64,000 bases of DNA, taken from positions 495,439 through 559,438 of the forward strand of contig JODP01000004.1 of assembly GCA_000719025.1 (NCBI GenBank), written 5' to 3'. This DNA comes from Kineosporia aurantiaca JCM 3230 (GTDB lineage: Bacteria; Actinomycetota; Actinomycetes; Actinomycetales; Kineosporiaceae). The notes under the pieces are model-generated. The model had not been told where the DNA came from and made no database searches. It saw nothing but the letters and a program-made list of their open reading frames with translations. Every line of letters starts with the position of its first letter. Within the stretch, counting starts at the first letter, position 1. A program made the position numbers and the translations under genes. Shown here in pieces: positions 1 to 8,074 of this stretch.

Positions 1-107
1 GCACCGGTCAGGAAGCGTCGGCGGGCCAGGAAGGCGGGCGAGCCAGGCTCATGATGACGATGCCCGTGCTGATGGGATGTTTCGTGATCGAACTGCGACT
101 CGTTCAT
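1..107 (-). CDS. Tat-exported protein, His-rich N-terminus (partial, 3' end outside window)
   Basis: Only the first 35 codons lie in the window. The ATG at 107-105 follows a strong purine-rich ribosome site (GGGGGAG). The N-terminal region carries six histidines between residues 8 and 19. A twin-arginine motif (RRRFLTG, residues 29-35) follows and starts a Tat signal. Export of a folded, possibly metal- or cofactor-bearing protein is inferred. It is the third gene of a leftward run after the two proteins at 149-2951, with 41 bp between. The mature domain cannot be seen, so no function is given. Confidence 0.6.
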   Translation of the reverse strand, partial: MNESQFDHETSHQHGHRHHEPGSPAFLARRRFLTG

Positions 108-148
108 GGGTACTCCCCCGATTGACGATATCGCCCGTCACGCTAGGC

Positions 149-1933
149 CTAAGCTTCGCTACCGTCGGCCACGAATCGCCAGCTGTACCTGTGAATAGCA
201 TTTGATCTTCTACTGGCCCCGGCCAGACGGCTGACGCGCCGGACGGTGGCGGGGTCGAGCGGATGCCCACGGGTGAGATATTGCGGTACCGGCGCCGCGT
301 CCGTCCCGTCGTCCCGCGTCAGGCCGTACCGGATCGCTCTGCCCGCCGAAGGTGCGGTGAAGATGTCGTCGTGGGCCTGCGACCACGAGGAAATGTGGAC
401 GTACAGGTTGTAGTCGGCGCCCCGCTCGTTCTGGTTGAGGGTGACTTCCCCATCAAGGTAGTAGAACTCGTGCTGCCACATCTGCTGGGCGCCGGACGGC
501 AGGACGTCGTATCCGTACTGCGGGTCACCGAGATAGGTATCCGTGTCGGCAGCGCCGGGAACGGTGTCGTCCATCCGCCGCCCACCGCCGGAGGCAACAT
601 GAAACAACCTGCCCTGGAGTCCGGTCCAGCTCGGAAGGACGAGACGGCCGGAGCGTTGGGTGAACGAGAGCTGATACTCCACCATGAGGTACCCGCGCCC
701 CTGGTAGGTGACGTTCTCTCCGCGGTGAATCAGGTTCACGACGTCCGGGCGCGGGTCGTTGTCCTGGCTGTCCAGAATGCGCAGCGTCCCTTCCGGACGC
801 TTCGGGAGCCGTTGCGGACGACGGTTCTTCGGCGGCGCCACATCGACAGTATCGACTATGCTTCCGTAAACGGCTTTCGCCGGAGGCTTCCTTGAGGTGG
901 TGGTGGGTGGAACGATCACAGCAGAGGACGTTTGCGGCACCTGCGCAGTGGGAGTCGCCGTTGCTGGGACCTCCGGCCGGTGGTGGGTCACGTACAGGGT
1001 ACTCCCGGCCCCAGCCACCGTCCCGGTCGCAATTATCACCACCGCAACGGGTTTGACCAGAGCGCTCTGTCCGATCCAGGCGACCAGACCGGTTCCGGAT
1101 CCGCCCGCCGCCGAGGATCCGGCCGCCGTGACCTTCGCCATCCAGGCCGAGGCCAGCGCGACCGGGACCGGAACGAGCATCAGCCCACCCAGCAGCTTCT
1201 CGACGGGAATCAGGGACGCCGACGCGGGTGAGCAGGTCCGGCAGTCCCGCAGGTGCCGGGCCAGTCGCTTGCGCCACAACGGGACGGGTACGCCGTCCCA
1301 GCCCTCGGTCGCCTGAGAAAGATTCGAGCAGAGAGGCTTTCGCTCCAGGGCGAGCACGATGGCTCGCCCGTCCTCCAGGTGAGAGCGCAGACGTTGCAGC
1401 CGGACCCGCAGGTGTACGCCACTGATGCCCAGGGCCTCGCTGATCTCGGCCCGGGTCATCTCACCGGCGAGTTCGAGCATCCACAAGGACATGAGTTCCC
1501 GCTCACCCGGGTCCAGCCATCTTCCGGCCTCGAGCGCCTGACGGTGTTGCCCCTCGAGATGCAGGAGCAACACCGTCAGCTCGGTGAAGTCCGGCTGCGC
1601 CGCGGATTCGGCCTCGGCCAGCGAGCGGTGCCGGCCCTGCCAGGTCTTGCGGTCCTGGAGCCGGGTGCGGACCTGCCGCACGGCGATAGCCACCAGCCAG
1701 GGCCGGAACTGGGCCGGATCGCGCAGCGAGGGCAGGTTGCGCACAACCCGCACCAGCGTGTCCTGCACCACGTCGTCGACATCGGCATGCCCCTCCAGCG
1801 CCTGCCCGACGACGTTGTACAGCAACCGCAGATGCGACCCGATCAGCTCCTCGAGCGCCCGCTGATCACCGGCCTGGGCGGCCCTGACCACCTCAACGGG
1901 AGTGAGCAGTTCGCTCCGCATCGCCCTACCCAT
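149..1933 (-). CDS. ECF sigma factor fused to zinc-binding motif, membrane anchor and extracytoplasmic domain
   Basis: 594 residues, about three times a normal ECF sigma factor. Residues 10-90 look like sigma region 2 (DVDDVVQDTLVRVVRNLP core) and about 135-195 like region 4 with its helix-turn-helix. A C202/H227/C231/C234 set (RHLRDCRTC) matches the HxxxCxxC motif of zinc anti-sigma domains. Hydrophobic stretches at about 247-268 and 291-314 would anchor it. Residues about 355-575 form an outer domain clearly homologous to that of the upstream protein (shared ALYGS/AVYGS, HVASGG, QQMWQ and NERGADYN blocks). Actinobacterial ECF groups with C-terminal anti-sigma-like and membrane extensions are known; this outer domain I do not recognise. 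It lies 7 bp after its paralog, so the two are co-transcribed. The start is uncertain between Met1 and Met5. Confidence 0.85.
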   Translation of the reverse strand: MGRAMRSELLTPVEVVRAAQAGDQRALEELIGSHLRLLYNVVGQALEGHADVDDVVQDTLVRVVRNLPSLRDPAQFRPWLVAIAVRQVRTRLQDRKTWQGRHRSLAEAESAAQPDFTELTVLLLHLEGQHRQALEAGRWLDPGERELMSLWMLELAGEMTRAEISEALGISGVHLRVRLQRLRSHLEDGRAIVLALERKPLCSNLSQATEGWDGVPVPLWRKRLARHLRDCRTCSPASASLIPVEKLLGGLMLVPVPVALASAWMAKVTAAGSSAAGGSGTGLVAWIGQSALVKPVAVVIIATGTVAGAGSTLYVTHHRPEVPATATPTAQVPQTSSAVIVPPTTTSRKPPAKAVYGSIVDTVDVAPPKNRRPQRLPKRPEGTLRILDSQDNDPRPDVVNLIHRGENVTYQGRGYLMVEYQLSFTQRSGRLVLPSWTGLQGRLFHVASGGGRRMDDTVPGAADTDTYLGDPQYGYDVLPSGAQQMWQHEFYYLDGEVTLNQNERGADYNLYVHISSWSQAHDDIFTAPSAGRAIRYGLTRDDGTDAAPVPQYLTRGHPLDPATVRRVSRLAGASRRSNAIHRYSWRFVADGSEA

Positions 1934-1940
1934 CCGATTG

Positions 1941-2951
1941 CTACTTCAGGACGTCCGATTTCTGCGCCACCTGAGCGGGATCGGCGGGCTGGGCCCGGGT
2001 GAGGTACTGCGGCACCGGCGCGTCCTCGCCGCCACTGTCCCGCACGAGACCATAGCGAACCCATCCCTTGGCCACCGGATCCGCCGGGATCGGCGTAGTG
2101 ATGTCCGCCTCCACGTCGGCCCAGGACATCGGGGTGGCGGTGATGTTGTAGTCCGCGCCCCGCTCGTTGTTGTTCAGCGTGACCGTGCCGTCCAGATAGA
2201 AGAACTCGTTCTGCCACATCTGCTGAGCCCCGGTGGGCAGAACCACATAGCCGGCGGCGGGCCCACTGCTGCCCGCAACCGGTGCCCCCATCCAGGTGTA
2301 CGCCGCATCGGCCCCGGGCTTCACGTCGTCCATCCGGCGCTGGCCGCCGGAGGCGACATGGAAGAGCTCGCCCGCCAGCCCCGTCCAGGTCGGCATCACC
2401 ATATTTCCGGGCCGGTTGAACCACGCGATCTCGTAGCGCAGCCGCACGTACCCGTGCCCGGTCAGCGTCACGTGGTCACCGCGGTGCATCATCACGAACT
2501 GGCCGCCAATGAACCCCGCCTGCGGCCCCTGGTAGACACCCGCCGCCGCGGTCACCGTGCCGTCGGATCGCTTGGGCAGCGCTGCGGGCGCCCGGTCTTT
2601 CGGCGGAGCCGCGTCCACGGCGTCCACGACACTTCCGTACAACGCCTGCGCGGGCGACGGCTTCGGAGCCGTGGACGTCGGGCTGGTGGCGGGGGGAATA
2701 CTGCTGATCGGCGAGGGGCTTGTGGACGCCGAGACGGTGGGCGTCGCTTTCGGGGAATGCGGATGGTGCTTGGAACCTGGGCTTCTCTCATGCGCACCGG
2801 GGGTTGCCAGCGCGTAGGGCGCGTCTCGCCGGGGACCCTCCCGGTGAGCCGCGAACGCGGTGGCAACCCCGCCGGCCATAACGATGGCCAGCCCTCCGGC
2901 GAGAGCGATTCCGAGGGTGCGGGTGGAGCGGGCAGGAGAGGTGTGACGCAT
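1941..2951 (-). CDS. Membrane-anchored extracytoplasmic protein, paralog of the sigma-fused outer domain
   Basis: 336 residues. A short basic N-terminus and one hydrophobic segment (about 13-35) suggest a signal anchor. A Pro/Ser/Thr-rich linker runs to about residue 105, and a folded outer domain fills the rest. That domain aligns end to end with the C-terminal third of the sigma fusion encoded 7 bp downstream; shared blocks include PPKDR, SWTGL/TWTGL, FHVASGG, RRMDD, QQMWQ and PVPQYLTR. The ATG follows a GGAAGG ribosome site. I infer a co-sensor, decoy or ligand-presenting partner of the fused sigma factor. No catalytic motif is visible. Confidence 0.7.
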   Translation of the reverse strand: MRHTSPARSTRTLGIALAGGLAIVMAGGVATAFAAHREGPRRDAPYALATPGAHERSPGSKHHPHSPKATPTVSASTSPSPISSIPPATSPTSTAPKPSPAQALYGSVVDAVDAAPPKDRAPAALPKRSDGTVTAAAGVYQGPQAGFIGGQFVMMHRGDHVTLTGHGYVRLRYEIAWFNRPGNMVMPTWTGLAGELFHVASGGQRRMDDVKPGADAAYTWMGAPVAGSSGPAAGYVVLPTGAQQMWQNEFFYLDGTVTLNNNERGADYNITATPMSWADVEADITTPIPADPVAKGWVRYGLVRDSGGEDAPVPQYLTRAQPADPAQVAQKSDVLK

Positions 2952-3017
2952 GTCGGCCTTCCGGGTGCAGGGTCTCTTTCTCAGGAGACCGGCACACCCA
3001 TCAAGCCGTAACCGAAA

Positions 3018-3045
3018 CTTCCGGGAATCCTCGGGTCCCCGGAAG
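3018..3045 (-). terminator. Hairpin after the DUF2090 gene
   Basis: A perfect 8-bp inverted repeat (CTTCCGGG at 3018-3025, CCCGGAAG at 3038-3045) has a 12-nt loop and lies just after the DUF2090 stop codon. On the minus strand it is followed by a short T-rich stretch. It separates that gene from the two sensor genes. Confidence 0.5.
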
Positions 3046-3050
3046 CGGAA

Positions 3051-3989
3051 CTACCGGCCGGCGTCGTACACCTTCGCGTAGTGCGTGAACGAGGCCTTGA
3101 CCGCGGACCTGAGGCCGTCCGCGTCGATCTTGCCCGCGAGCTGGTCGATCAGGGGCTGCTCCCAGATGCTGCGGCCGATGGCGAACCCGGCGAATCCCTC
3201 GATCGGTGCGGCGGTTCGGAGCCAGGTGTCGAGGTGCTCCTCACTGGAGTTACGCCCCAGGACGATGCAGCGGACGTCGTCGCGCTGCCCTTCCCGGGTC
3301 ACGGCGGCGACCTTCTCGGCGGCTTCGGCGGTCTCGAACCCTTCGAGCTTCCAGATCTCCGGTTCCACGCCCGCGGTGTGGAACTCGCGGATCAGCTGCT
3401 CGGTCAGGGCCGGGCGGACATCGCGGTCGTACGCGTCGCTGTCCGTCGACTTCTGCTCACCGGCGGCGGGCACCAGCAGCTCGATGATCAGCTTGCGGCC
3501 GGCCTTGCGCAGGTCCCGGCTGACCGCGGCCATGTGCTCCTGCTGAGCCTGGCGATCCTTCGCGTCGAACTCCGGGTTGTCGCGCAGCAGGACCTTCACG
3601 TAGTCGGGGTCGAACGCCTCGACGTGCTCGAGCCAGGTGCCCGAGCCGAAGTCGCCGAACTCCAGCTCGAAGAACGGGCGTCCGGACCGCTCGATCGGCA
3701 TGATCAGCGCAAAGCCCCGCTCCCGGGCGGCGCGGGCGACGGCGGATCCGTAGCGTTCGTCGACGAGGATGCCGGGCCGGCCCGCCGCGGGAAGATCGCC
3801 CAGCGCGGCCGCGGCTCCTTCGAAGACCAGCATCTTGCCGTCAGAGATCTGTGCCGCCTGGGCCAGAGTGAGGTCACCCGGGATGTCGTAGACCTGCTTG
3901 GCCAGGGAGTCGCGGTGATCCATGGCGAGGATGTAGATCGGGTGAGTGGCGTCCGGAATCTGAGGGCCGTTCGCCGGGGAGAGCGTCAT
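3051..3989 (-). CDS. DUF2090 family class I aldolase-like protein
   Basis: 312 residues that match DUF2090, the domain found at the C-terminus of fused IolC-type myo-inositol catabolic proteins. Characteristic blocks are the opening ILAMDHRDSL, LVDERYGS, PIERSG, VKVLLRDNPEFD, IIELLVPAAG, EIWKLEGFE and FAIGRSIW. The IolC kinase half is absent, so this is the stand-alone form. The family is related to class I sugar-phosphate aldolases such as those acting on 2-deoxy-5-keto-gluconate phosphate, but the substrate here is unknown. An AAGGAAG ribosome site precedes the ATG. No other inositol gene lies nearby and it appears monocistronic. Confidence 0.8.
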   Translation of the reverse strand: MTLSPANGPQIPDATHPIYILAMDHRDSLAKQVYDIPGDLTLAQAAQISDGKMLVFEGAAAALGDLPAAGRPGILVDERYGSAVARAARERGFALIMPIERSGRPFFELEFGDFGSGTWLEHVEAFDPDYVKVLLRDNPEFDAKDRQAQQEHMAAVSRDLRKAGRKLIIELLVPAAGEQKSTDSDAYDRDVRPALTEQLIREFHTAGVEPEIWKLEGFETAEAAEKVAAVTREGQRDDVRCIVLGRNSSEEHLDTWLRTAAPIEGFAGFAIGRSIWEQPLIDQLAGKIDADGLRSAVKASFTHYAKVYDAGR

Positions 3990-4161
3990 CGTGCTTCCTT
4001 TTTCTTGCCTACGGTGGGGGGCCGGCGATCGCAGTGACCGTCGGGCCGCTCAGCCGATCAGCAGCCCGACGCGCACCGCGAAGAACCAGGACATCGTGAC
4101 GGTAGGCCTAGATACCGGAAGCCGCGACCGCCGTCGGCGAGCTCCCCTCGCGCCCCAGGGG

Positions 4162-4623
4162 TCAGCGCGGAGGACCGACGATGACGCTGCCGTACTTCTC
4201 CGAGACCTCGGGCTTCGGCGTCACCGCGAAACCTTCTGGGCGCGGGGTGGACCTGTCGCGGCCGGTCTCCCGGAACATCCCCTCGATCCCGCCCGGGGTG
4301 TTGATCATCAGCAGGTCGGCCTTCGCGGATGTGATGCGATAGGCATGCGGGACGTTCTTGGGCAGGAAGATGATCCCGCCCTCCTTCAGCTCCATCTCCT
4401 CGTCGCCGGACCAGACCAGCGCCGTGCCGCTGATCAGCATGAACACCTCGTCCTCACGGGTGTGCGTGTGCAACGGCGGCGCCTCACCCTTACTGACGTC
4501 GAAGCGCCCGACCATCAGCTGGCCGTCGGTCGCGGCACTGTCCAACAGGATCGCCAGCGTGCCGCCGTCGAGCCATTCCAGCTGTTGCTGCTGCTCGGGC
4601 TGGGCGATGTAGGCCATGCTCAT
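4162..4623 (-). CDS. Cupin-domain protein
   Basis: 153 residues, a single double-stranded beta-helix. Metal-binding motif 1 is seen as PPLHTHTREDEVF and motif 2 as FLPKNVPHAY. I place the start at the ATG read as MSMAYIAQ, because CAGGAGAA lies at the right distance; a longer frame upstream lacks a site. It follows the broken esterase at 4646-5271 with 22 bp between, so it is probably the second gene of the unit controlled by the TetR operator at 5323-5346. Such small cupins include quercetinase- and isomerase-like enzymes; the substrate cannot be told. Confidence 0.75.
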   Translation of the reverse strand: MSMAYIAQPEQQQQLEWLDGGTLAILLDSAATDGQLMVGRFDVSKGEAPPLHTHTREDEVFMLISGTALVWSGDEEMELKEGGIIFLPKNVPHAYRITSAKADLLMINTPGGIEGMFRETGRDRSTPRPEGFAVTPKPEVSEKYGSVIVGPPR

Positions 4624-4645
4624 GAAATTCTCCTGGGGAGTGGGG

Positions 4646-5271
4646 TTACAGATACGAACGGATGAACTGCGCACCGGAGTCGAGGGCCTCGGCGGCCTCG
4701 TCCAGAACAGCGGCGAACGCCGGGAAGACGTGAGGGACGCCGGGGGTCACCTCCAGAGCGACCTTCACGTCGCCGGTTGCGGGAGGTCGGTGGCCTTGAG
4801 CGCGACCAGCGTCGCGGCCACGATCCCGCCGCCCGAGGATTCCCCGGCGAAGACCACGTCCTTCGCCGACACCCCGTCGGTCAGCAGGCCCCGATAGGCG
4901 GCAACGGCGTCCTCAATCCCAGCTGGATAAGGGTTTTCGGGCGCCCGCCGATAGTCGACCGAGACTACCCGGGCCCCGGCCCGGCGCGCGATGTCCGACG
5001 TCAGACCAGCGGCCAGCGTCGCGGTCCCGATGGCGTAGGCGCCACCGTGGAAGTACAGGATGACGCCAGGGGTGGGGGAAGCGTCCCGGATCGAGATGTG
5101 GACGACGGGCACCTCACCGATCGCGCCGGCCTCGGTCACCACATCCTCCGGCAGCGGCGCGGCGGACATCATCTGCTCGAACACGACGCGCTGCTCGGCC
5201 AGATCGCCGCCCCGGTCGAGCGGGCCGTGACGCAGCATCTCGTCCAGTTGCCGGCGTTGTTCGCTACTCAT
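4646..5271 (-). pseudogene. Alpha/beta hydrolase (hormone-sensitive lipase family), internal deletion
   Basis: The N-terminal part (5271 to about 4765) has the oxyanion motif YFHGGAYAIG and the nucleophile elbow GESSGGG. It then runs into a stop after LPQPAT. In another frame, right at that point, lies the authentic C-terminal end (about 4775 to 4646): VALEVTPGVPHVFPAF, with the catalytic-histidine GVPHVF motif, ending QFIRSYL. The usual family length is about 300 residues, so roughly 100 residues around the catalytic Asp are gone and the frame is broken at the junction. The ATG at 5271 keeps a GGAG ribosome site. Loss of activity is expected. Confidence 0.8.
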
Positions 5272-5322
5272 CGATCGCTCCGTCGGGGTGGGCCCAGGTT
5301 CGCCGGTTGCAGCTTCACAGAA

Positions 5323-5346
5323 TAAGCGGATGAATTCATCCGCTTA
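5323..5346. promoter_or_regulatory. 24-bp perfect palindrome, likely TetR operator
   Basis: The 24 bases centred between 5334 and 5335 are a perfect inverted repeat with half-site TAAGCGGATGAA. It lies 52 bp upstream of the esterase start and next to the TetR gene at 5457-6029. Size and symmetry fit a TetR-dimer operator. Confidence 0.7.
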
Positions 5347-5375
5347 GCGGGTGACCTTACCGGCAGCAGACCAGT

Positions 5376-5429
5376 CCGCCTAGGCCGCCTAGGCCGCCTA
5401 GGCCGCCTAGGCCGCCTAGGCCGCCTAGG
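5376..5429. repeat. Six tandem copies of a 9-bp unit (CCGCCTAGG)
   Basis: Six exact copies in a row, followed by a degenerate seventh (CCGGTAGG). The array sits between the TetR stop codon and the palindromic operator. Each unit contains the self-complementary CCTAGG. Slippage-prone; no coding role is seen. Confidence 0.9.
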
Positions 5430-5456
5430 CCCGGTAGGACGGGCCGGCCGGATCGG

Positions 5457-6029
5457 TCAGCTGGGATCGGACGGGGTCAGCGCAATCCCGGCGAGGAAGA
5501 TCCGCACCTGACGCCGGGCCACGGCGTCCCAGTTCTGGATGTGGGGCAGGGACTGGGCCAGAAGGGCACCGAAGAGCACCACGTCCGCGGCGGTGACCTC
5601 GTCGGACACGGTGCCCTCGCGCTGCCCGCGCTCGAGGATCCCGGCCAGGACGGTCCGCACCTGGGCCCGCAGATCGACCGTCCTCTGATCCATCAGCATC
5701 GGACCTCCGTGCAACGGCAGGACCAGTTGCCCCCCGTGCTCGATGGTCTGGTGGAGAAACATTTCCAGGGCCTGGACGGCCGTGCTGTCACTGGCGGCGG
5801 CCCGGGAAGCGGCGGCCACCACCATCTCCATCGACCGGTGGGTCAACGCGGTGAGCAGTGCTTCCCGAGAGGGGAAGCTCCGGTAGAAGGTGGCGACGCC
5901 GACGCCTGCTTCGGCGGCGATCGTGGCGATCGGGACGGCCGGCCCGTCCCGCCGGATCACCACCGCCGCGACGGCCAGCACCCGGTCCCGGTTGGCCGCC
6001 GCGTCCGCTCGCAGCGGGCGCTGACTCAC
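5457..6029 (-). CDS. TetR family transcriptional regulator
   Basis: 190 residues, normal for the family, if started at the GTG read as VSQRPLRAD, which follows an AGGGGG ribosome site. A longer frame upstream looks non-coding. The helix-turn-helix spans about residues 28-48 (TIAAEAGVGVATFYRSFPSR). The ligand domain is unassigned. It is in line with the esterase remnant and cupin downstream and probably represses them through the 24-bp palindrome. Because the esterase is broken, the regulator may now serve only the cupin. Confidence 0.85.
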   Translation of the reverse strand: MSQRPLRADAAANRDRVLAVAAVVIRRDGPAVPIATIAAEAGVGVATFYRSFPSREALLTALTHRSMEMVVAAASRAAASDSTAVQALEMFLHQTIEHGGQLVLPLHGGPMLMDQRTVDLRAQVRTVLAGILERGQREGTVSDEVTAADVVLFGALLAQSLPHIQNWDAVARRQVRIFLAGIALTPSDPS

Positions 6030-6124
6030 CGCCTGCCCCCTACCCGTCACTCGTCGTGGACACAGCCTCGGCCCGGATCGTACCGCCCGGGCTGGATCAG
6101 CCCGGCTCCCGGCGCATTCCTGGT

Positions 6125-6880
6125 TCAGGTGCGCAGGTACGAGGCGCCGTTGAGGTCGAGGATCGTTCCGGATGACCACATGGCCTCGGCCGAACTCAGG
6201 TAGAGCACTGCGGCAGCCACTTCCTCCGGAGTACCTACGCGGCCGAACGGGCTTTGATTCAGCAGGTTTTCGCCCTCGACCCCACCGAGTTTGGCGGCCT
6301 GGCGGTCGGTGGCGACGAAGCCCGGGGCCACCGAAGTGACCGAGATGTTGTGCGGGGCCAGGGCGACGGCCAGGGACTGACCGAGGGCGTGCAGGGCGGC
6401 CTTGGCCGCTCCGTACGCCGGATAGTCCGGCTCACCGCGGAATGCCCCGCGTGAGCCGACATTGACGATGGACCCGCCACTCCCCCGCTGAATCAGGTGC
6501 TGCGCGAAACAATAGGTGACGTTTGCGGTTCCGATCAGCCCAACCCCGACCATCTGGGCGAAGTCGCGCTGCCAGTCCTGGTACGAGACCTCGTCGATGC
6601 GGTGGCGGTTGCCCGGACCCGGCGCTACGGCGGCGTTGTTGACCAGGATGTCGAGCCCTCCAAGGGCGGCGACCGCCTCGTGGACGATCCGCTCCGCCGC
6701 GTCCTCGATGTTTCCGCCGACCAGGGCATGCCCTTCTCCGGCCAGCGAATTCAGCGTGTCCTCGGCATCCTCCCGCGCGGAACCGTAGTGCACCACCACG
6801 CGATCTCCCTGAGCGGCGAAGGCCCGGGCAATGGCCTGCCCAATGCCCCGCGAGGCCCCGGTCACCAAAACCCTGCTCAT
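6125..6880 (-). CDS. SDR family oxidoreductase
   Basis: 251 residues, classical short-chain dehydrogenase. The nucleotide motif GASRGIG lies near residue 8, NNAA is seen, the catalytic serine lies in NVGSRG and the Tyr-x3-Lys pair in YPAYGAAKAAL. The C-terminal PEEVAAAVLYLSS block is typical. The start (MSRVLVTG) overlaps the stop codon of the VOC gene by four bases (ATGA), so the two are translationally coupled. Both are divergent from the GntR regulator at 7366-8046. Substrate unknown. Confidence 0.85.
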   Translation of the reverse strand: MSRVLVTGASRGIGQAIARAFAAQGDRVVVHYGSAREDAEDTLNSLAGEGHALVGGNIEDAAERIVHEAVAALGGLDILVNNAAVAPGPGNRHRIDEVSYQDWQRDFAQMVGVGLIGTANVTYCFAQHLIQRGSGGSIVNVGSRGAFRGEPDYPAYGAAKAALHALGQSLAVALAPHNISVTSVAPGFVATDRQAAKLGGVEGENLLNQSPFGRVGTPEEVAAAVLYLSSAEAMWSSGTILDLNGASYLRT

Positions 6881-7299
6881 CGGGCGAAGACCTGCGACTC
6901 GTCCTTGAACGCCTTGAACTCCAGGGCGTTGCCGGCCGGGTCGAGCAGGAACATGGTCCACTGCTCGCCGGGCTGCCCGGGGAACCGCAGATAGGGCTCG
7001 ATCACGAAAGCGACTCCGGCCCGGCGGATCCGGTCGGCCAGCGCCTCGAACTGCCCTGCGGTGAGCAGCAGTCCGGCGTGCGGGATCGGCACCTGATGAC
7101 CGTCGACCTCGCTGGTCGAGGCGGCCCGGTGGGCTTCGGGGGCGAAGTGGGTGACGAACTGGTGGCCGAACAGGTTCCAGTCGATCCAGTGGTCGCTGCT
7201 GCGGCCTTCGGCGAGCCCGAGCACCTCTCCGTAGAAGGTGCGGGCCGCGCGCAGATCGTCGACCGGGACGGCGAGGTGAACGGCGGGGCGATCGGGCAT
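6877..7299 (-). CDS. VOC (glyoxalase/dioxygenase-fold) family protein
   Basis: 140 residues starting MPDRPAVHLAVPVDDL after a GAGGA ribosome site. The paired beta-alpha-beta-beta-beta pattern of the vicinal oxygen chelate fold is visible: FYGEVLGLAEGR, HAGLLLTAGQFEALADRI and FLLDPAGNALEFKAFKD. Possible metal ligands are His in HLAVPV and the Glu in NALEFK. It is coupled by a 4-bp overlap to the SDR that follows and probably controlled by the divergent GntR regulator. Confidence 0.8.
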   Translation of the reverse strand: MPDRPAVHLAVPVDDLRAARTFYGEVLGLAEGRSSDHWIDWNLFGHQFVTHFAPEAHRAASTSEVDGHQVPIPHAGLLLTAGQFEALADRIRRAGVAFVIEPYLRFPGQPGEQWTMFLLDPAGNALEFKAFKDESQVFAR

Positions 7300-7348
7300 C
7301 GGGTCCTCATTCCTCGGCGGGAGACCACCTTGCCGAGCCTGAATGTCG

Positions 7349-7360
7349 AATGTCAACATT
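7349..7360. promoter_or_regulatory. Candidate GntR (FadR-type) operator
   Basis: AATGT-CA-ACATT is a short inverted repeat immediately upstream of the GntR start and in the promoter shared with the VOC/SDR pair. A near copy of the half-site (GAATGTCGAATG) adjoins it. Short symmetrical sites of this kind fit FCD-type GntR regulators. Confidence 0.5.
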
Positions 7361-7365
7361 GGGAC

Positions 7366-8046
7366 ATGGCCATCAACGCCCTGCCCAAGGTCGCCCGACG
7401 TAGCCTGGCCGACGCTTCCGCGGACCGGATCCGCGAGGCGATCATGACCGGGCAACTGGCCCCGGGAGCGGCTCTGCGCGAGGTCGAACTGTCCGCCGCG
7501 CTGGACGTCAGCCGGGGCTCGGTGCGCGAGGGCCTGAGCGTGCTCGAGAAGGAGGGGCTGGTGCGCTCGGGCTGGCACCGCGGCACCACCATCATCGAGG
7601 TCACGCCGGAGTACGTAGGTGAGGTCTACGCCGTCCGGGCCGCTCTCGACCGGCTCGCCGCCGGCACGGCCCAGGACCACGCCGACGACCACCAGCTGGC
7701 CGGCCTCGACGCGCTCGTGGAGGCCATGAGCCAGGCGATCGACGGGCAGGCCGACGGGCCCCAGTTACTGGCGTTGGACATGGCCTTCCACGACGCGGTC
7801 TACGACGCCGCCGGCAACGCCCGGTTGATCCAGGCCTGGCGCGCCCTGCGCTCCCAGGTGCAGCTCTTCCAGCTGCAGCGGATCAGCCTGGGGTACGAGC
7901 ACTATCGGCGCCGGGTGGTTCCCGAGCACCGGGAACTGGCCGAGCTGATCCGCGGAGGGGAGCGGGAGAGGCTGGCTCAGGTCGCCGAGGAGCACGTCCT
8001 GATCGCCCGGCGCGAGCTGCTCGCCGACCTCGCCCGCTCCGCCTGA
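7366..8046 (+). CDS. GntR family regulator, FCD domain
   Basis: 226 residues from MAINALPKVARR. The N-terminal winged helix-turn-helix has LREVELSAALDVSRGSVREGLSVLEKEGLV. An all-helical FCD ligand domain follows, with AFHDAVYDAAGN and VPEHRELAELI supplying Asp/His metal-ligand positions. It is divergent from the VOC/SDR pair (67 bp between starts) and likely autoregulated through the inverted repeat next to its start. Confidence 0.85.
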   Translation: MAINALPKVARRSLADASADRIREAIMTGQLAPGAALREVELSAALDVSRGSVREGLSVLEKEGLVRSGWHRGTTIIEVTPEYVGEVYAVRAALDRLAAGTAQDHADDHQLAGLDALVEAMSQAIDGQADGPQLLALDMAFHDAVYDAAGNARLIQAWRALRSQVQLFQLQRISLGYEHYRRRVVPEHRELAELIRGGERERLAQVAEEHVLIARRELLADLARSA

Positions 8047-8074
8047 GCGAATTTGGGTCCGGGTTGGCCGACCG

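Noticed and set aside
5376..5429. Tandem repeat as a CRISPR array
   Set aside because: Units are 9 bp with no spacers and no cas genes; it is a simple tandem repeat.
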